A DNA stretch of 36,077 nt from Candidatus Acidiferrales bacterium. Lineage in GTDB: Bacteria > Acidobacteriota > Terriglobia > Acidiferrales > UBA7541. The DNA is taken from the NCBI GenBank assembly GCA_030037775.1, contig JASHQB010000370.1, positions 1 through 36,077 on the forward strand, given 5' to 3'. Below are positions 33,319 through 36,077 of the stretch, piece after piece. Each line of letters begins with the position of its first letter. Within the stretch, counting starts at the first letter, position 1. Position numbers and translations under genes: made by a program. The notes under the pieces are model-generated. The model did no database searches. It had not been told where the DNA came from and saw only the letters and a program-made list of their open reading frames with translations.

Positions 33319-34236
33319 TCACGACCGCTGGTTTGCGCCGAAACGGAACAGCATTCCTTGCTGCGCCGGTTCGTCGGCGATTTTGTCAAGACGCGGATAG
33401 TGCTCGCGCAATGGCTCCGGCACTTTGACTTTCGAGCGGCCGAGCAGATGGAGCAAGTCGAGCGCGTTCACGACGCCCTTGCCTTCGTAGTGATTGTTGG
33501 TGATGACGAACGTGGATTTCGCGCGCGCCGCAACCCTCTTGATGCGTTCGGCCCATGGGCGGAGCTCTTCGACGTTGTATAAGTAGTTGTAGCGCTCGTG
33601 CCGCGGAACTTCAGGATCGTCGGAAAACCACGTGTCGTACCTTCTGCCGTGCAGGCGGACGTATCCAACTTCTGACGTCGCGCCGCCGCTCGGACGCACG
33701 GAGCGGCCAATTACGGGCTGGTCGATGTTGCAAAGGCCGAGGCCGTGGCTGCGAAACACCCTCTCGATTCCTGCATCGTTCCACGACGAATGCCGCACCT
33801 CCACAACAAGAGGATAATCGCGGAATTGTTCGGCCAGGCGCTGAATGCGCGCCAGGTTTCCCGCCGTGTTGTGAAACGAAAAGGGAAACTGCAAAAGTAC
33901 GGCTCCTAGGCGGCCGGCATCGCGGAGAACGTCAAAACCGTCTCGAACGCTTCGTGCGTCCTCCTCCGTGGCATCCGTTCCGTGGGTCAGCTTTTGCCAG
34001 AGCTTTGCCGTGAATTGAAAGCGAGGATTCGCGGAGACGTGGCTGATCCATTGTTCGGCGAGTCTCGGACGGACCGGTTGATAGAAGGAAGTATTAATTT
34101 CGACGGTGTCAAAGAACTGCGCCAGATAAGTGGACTCGTGAAAATCTTGTGAGCGCGGCGACGGATAGACGATGCCTTCCCAATCGGTATACGACCATCC
34201 TGCGGGCCCGATCCGAGTCTCGTGGTGACCTTGCAT
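33319..34236 (-). CDS. DUF72 (YecE-family) protein
   Basis: A 305-residue DUF72 protein with a predicted TIM-barrel fold. Family motifs are the N-terminal IGPAGWSYTDWEG (about 8-20), VEINTSFYQPV (about 45-55), FTAKLWQKLTH and VEVRHSSW. The biochemical role of this widespread family is unsettled. No signal peptide or membrane segments. Not linked to its neighbours. Confidence 0.9.
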   Translation of the reverse strand: MQGHHETRIGPAGWSYTDWEGIVYPSPRSQDFHESTYLAQFFDTVEINTSFYQPVRPRLAEQWISHVSANPRFQFTAKLWQKLTHGTDATEEDARSVRDGFDVLRDAGRLGAVLLQFPFSFHNTAGNLARIQRLAEQFRDYPLVVEVRHSSWNDAGIERVFRSHGLGLCNIDQPVIGRSVRPSGGATSEVGYVRLHGRRYDTWFSDDPEVPRHERYNYLYNVEELRPWAERIKRVAARAKSTFVITNNHYEGKGVVNALDLLHLLGRSKVKVPEPLREHYPRLDKIADEPAQQGMLFRFGANQRS

Positions 34237-34402
34237 AGGGGCTTTGGCGGCGGGTGTTTGACCGTTCCAGCGTAAGCGCGCCCGATGAGGCTGTCAATCG
34301 AGCGGGTTGCGGCGGCGCGAGCGGGCTGCTATGCTTTTATCGCCCGACCATGCACTCTCGATGGTTTCTCCTTCCGCGCTTTTTCAATCGAGGAGGGATA
34401 CC

Positions 34403-34768
34403 TTGAAGACCTCATTCAGTTACAAGCAAGTGGAATTGCGTGAGCAGATGGAGAAGGAAGTAAGTCTAAATACGAAGCGGCTGGAGAAATTTCTGAAGCG
34501 CTTCTCTCCGGACTTGGTTCAGTTGCATGGCGCCTTCGAGCGCATTCCACATAAGAACAGCGTCGCGCTATCGTTGAATCTCTCCCTTCCTACGGCCACT
34601 TTGCATGCGACGGGTGAAGGCAGCGACGCGGTGGGCAGCGTTCGGGCGGCGTTTGCTGAGGTCATAACGCAGTTAAAGAAGCATATGGGCAAGCTTCGCA
34701 AAGATTACGAATGGAAGCGGAAGCGCAGTCGACGATTAACCGCGGCTGACAGGGGCTTCGTTTCTTGA
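34403..34768 (+). CDS. HPF/RaiA-like ribosome-associated factor
   Basis: A 121-residue protein resembling the S30AE domain of ribosome hibernation factors (HPF/RaiA/YfiA), which bind the 30S subunit in stationary phase. Pattern: KTSFSYKQVELREQ strand and helix, VQLHGAFERIPHKNSVALSLNLSLP paired strands, then the helix DAVGSVRAAFAEVITQLKKHMGKLR and a basic tail (EWKRKRSRR). The TTG at 34403 is chosen because AGGAGG (34391-34396) is ideally spaced; upstream in-frame ATGs at 34307 and 34331 lack such a site. The match to the family is recognisable but not strong, and no long-HPF C-terminal domain is present. Confidence 0.7.
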   Translation: MKTSFSYKQVELREQMEKEVSLNTKRLEKFLKRFSPDLVQLHGAFERIPHKNSVALSLNLSLPTATLHATGEGSDAVGSVRAAFAEVITQLKKHMGKLRKDYEWKRKRSRRLTAADRGFVS

Positions 34769-34863
34769 TGCAAAGTACGGGCGCTGTTCGAACGGGATGA
34801 ATCAGAAACTATTTTGACAGGCGTGAGCTTGTCCAGTTTCGTTGCCTGGCGAAGTGGTGCGGG

Positions 34864-34892
34864 TTGCGGTGGGCCTCAGCACACGCTAATAT
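34864..34892 (+). promoter_or_regulatory. Promoter of the tRNA-Lys gene
   Basis: TTGCGG (34864-34869) and TAATAT (34887-34892) are separated by exactly 17 bases, placing the start of transcription about 10 bases before the tRNA. Confidence 0.5.
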
Positions 34893-34908
34893 TTTCCGAC
34901 TCTTTCTT

Positions 34909-34983
34909 AGGGGCGTAGCTCAGTGGTAGAGCAGCGGCCTTTTAAGCCGTTGGTCGTGGGTTCGATCCCCACCGCCCCTACCA
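34909..34983 (+). tRNA. tRNA-Lys (anticodon UUU)
   Basis: The full cloverleaf folds: acceptor AGGGGCG/CGCCCCT (7 perfect pairs), D stem GCTC/GAGC, anticodon stem GCGGC/GCCGT with loop CTTTTAA (anticodon TTT), variable loop TGGTC, T stem GTGGG/CCCAC with loop TTCGATC, discriminator A, and an encoded CCA at 34981-34983. The 3' end faces an integrase gene, so it is a likely integration target; the gene itself is intact. Confidence 0.97.
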
Positions 34984-35001
34984 AAACAACTGCATTTCGT
35001 T

Positions 35002-36077
35002 TCACTTAGCTCCGTGGGTTGTTCCAATCAGAACATCTGTTCCAATTGGAGCTAGCGCGACGGATTCCAACGCCTTCCGCTGTACGTCCGTGTCCGCGTG
35101 AACATAGTAGCGAAAGGTGGTTTTGATGTCAGCGTGACGCAAGATTTGCTGCACCGTCTTGGGCGACACTTTGCTGTTGCTGAGTGCGGTTCCCAAGCCA
35201 TGCCTGAAGGCGTGAAGGCCGACATCCTTTGAAGGTAATCCCAGTTTCTTGAGCACTGGCTTGAGTCCGAATTTCACAACATAGGCCCTCTTCCGTGGCC
35301 TGCCTCGCCGGTTGGGGAAGAGAAGTCCGGACGTTTTCGCAGTGGCGATATATCTTCGTAGCAACGCTTCTACTTCGGGAGTCATTGCTACCGGAGATTG
35401 AGACCGCTTGGTCTTGAGTTCCCGCAGCGAGCGCGTGCGGTCATCCGCCTGCTTTCGGGGAAAGATCAGCTTTCGTTCGAAGTCCAAGTCTTCAATCGAG
35501 AGGCCAAGCAATTCGCCAGCCCTTAACCCAGTTGACCATGCCAGAGCAAAAATCGTTCGGTACGGCTCTTTGGCATGTGCAACGATTCGAGCGGCATCCG
35601 CGCTGCGAATATAGGGAGTTTCGGTTTCACCTTTATCGCTTGGCAAGGTGAGTGACGCAAGGGAAACTCCGTCAGGGATGCGCGAGCCGCATTTCCTCGC
35701 ATAGCTGAGTATCCCGAACAGGGTTCCGAGAATGTTGAGAATCGTCTTGCGTGAACACGTCGCCAGCAACTCAGTTGAGAACCTTTGGAGCGTTCGTACA
35801 TCGAGCGTCATCAAACCCGATGCATCAAACTTCGGAAGCAAATGGCGTTTGAGATGGCTATGACGCTGACGCACGGTTGAAATGGATAGATGGGGCGCGA
35901 TGCTTTCCATGTAGGCTTCTGCGGCATCCTTGAAAGTCTCACCCTTTGGGGCGGTTGGGACACTGCCCCGCTCCCGATTGATTTGAATACGGATACGGTC
36001 ATGCTGTCGCCTTGCGGATAACTCGGAGATCGCTCCGACCTTTCCAAGATCGAAACGCGACCTTTTGGAACGCACTG
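35002..36077 (-). CDS. Tyrosine recombinase (phage-type integrase), 5' end cut by window
   Basis: At least 357 residues of a site-specific tyrosine recombinase; the frame is open to the window edge, and the N-terminal arm-binding domain appears incomplete. A GTG at 36075 could start it, but a longer protein is more likely. The core-binding (SAM-like) domain covers about 45-140. The catalytic residues are visible: Arg in STGLRAGEL, His-x-x-Arg in LHAFRHG, His in LRHADIKTT and the nucleophile Tyr in FRYYVHAD. Its 3' end is 18 bases from the tRNA-Lys CCA, the standard arrangement for elements integrated at a tRNA gene. Cargo lies beyond the window. Confidence 0.92.
   Translation of the reverse strand, partial: VRSKRSRFDLGKVGAISELSARRQHDRIRIQINRERGSVPTAPKGETFKDAAEAYMESIAPHLSISTVRQRHSHLKRHLLPKFDASGLMTLDVRTLQRFSTELLATCSRKTILNILGTLFGILSYARKCGSRIPDGVSLASLTLPSDKGETETPYIRSADAARIVAHAKEPYRTIFALAWSTGLRAGELLGLSIEDLDFERKLIFPRKQADDRTRSLRELKTKRSQSPVAMTPEVEALLRRYIATAKTSGLLFPNRRGRPRKRAYVVKFGLKPVLKKLGLPSKDVGLHAFRHGLGTALSNSKVSPKTVQQILRHADIKTTFRYYVHADTDVQRKALESVALAPIGTDVLIGTTHGAK

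Noticed and set aside
34814..34842. Perfect TTGACA upstream of tRNA-Lys
   Set aside because: At 17 bases spacing there is only TTTCGT, a poor -10; the promoter at 34864-34892 fits the tRNA better.
1..36077. CRISPR arrays, insertion sequences or rRNA genes
   Set aside because: No regularly spaced direct repeats, transposase-like proteins or rRNA-like segments were seen; the only mobile-element gene is the integrase at the right edge.

Overview
The window looks like a chromosomal segment of a GC-rich, Gram-negative, diderm bacterium, most probably an Acidobacteriota member (Terriglobia-like). This is inferred from gene content: a complete squalene-to-adenosylhopane (hpn) operon, lipid A genes (lpxD, an LpxL-type acyltransferase), a TolC-type outer-membrane protein, a lineage-type zinc-ribbon protein, and many secreted enzymes with ordinary Sec signal peptides. 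No rRNA gene is present, so the placement is not proven.

Layout. 1-6829: accessory metabolism, with the 5' end of a flavoprotein, a DUF169 protein, a secreted alpha/beta hydrolase overlapping a secreted N-acyl-D-amino-acid deacylase, a secreted creatininase-family protein, a TMEM175-type channel and a DUF4238 protein. The divergent spacer at 3660-4111 is the densest non-coding region. It holds a candidate small RNA with its own promoter and terminator, an inverted-repeat motif present in about three copies, and one of several dispersed GC-rich palindromes. 6860-10762: an acyl-CoA mutase large subunit whose specificity residues are of isobutyryl-CoA mutase type, followed downstream by a 12-codon scar of a second mutase, then a TolC-family protein with a clear terminator. 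11046-17022: housekeeping genes (pyrE, an acireductone dioxygenase, truA, a flippase-like membrane protein overlapping nrdR, a double GNAT acetyltransferase, and a membrane-anchored hydrolase with an Asp at the nucleophile position).

17028-31466 is an outer-membrane lipid region. An ArnT-like glycosyltransferase diverges from an LpxL-like acyltransferase and lpxD. A strong promoter then leads into the tightly packed operon shc-hpnH-hpnA-hpnG-adh1-adh2-hpnC-hpnD-hpnE. HpnD, HpnC and HpnE make squalene, Shc cyclises it to hopene, HpnH adds adenosine and HpnG removes adenine. The two zinc-dependent medium-chain dehydrogenases translationally coupled between hpnG and hpnC are the most interesting feature: they are candidates for the still unassigned reduction of ribosylhopane to bacteriohopanetetrol, or for a further side-chain oxidation or reduction.

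31783-36077: a Cys-rich zinc-ribbon protein, a threonine/serine dehydratase, a DUF72 protein, an HPF/RaiA-like ribosome factor with a TTG start, and a tRNA-Lys(UUU) gene. A tyrosine recombinase reads toward the tRNA 3' end, which indicates that an integrated element begins here and continues past the right edge.
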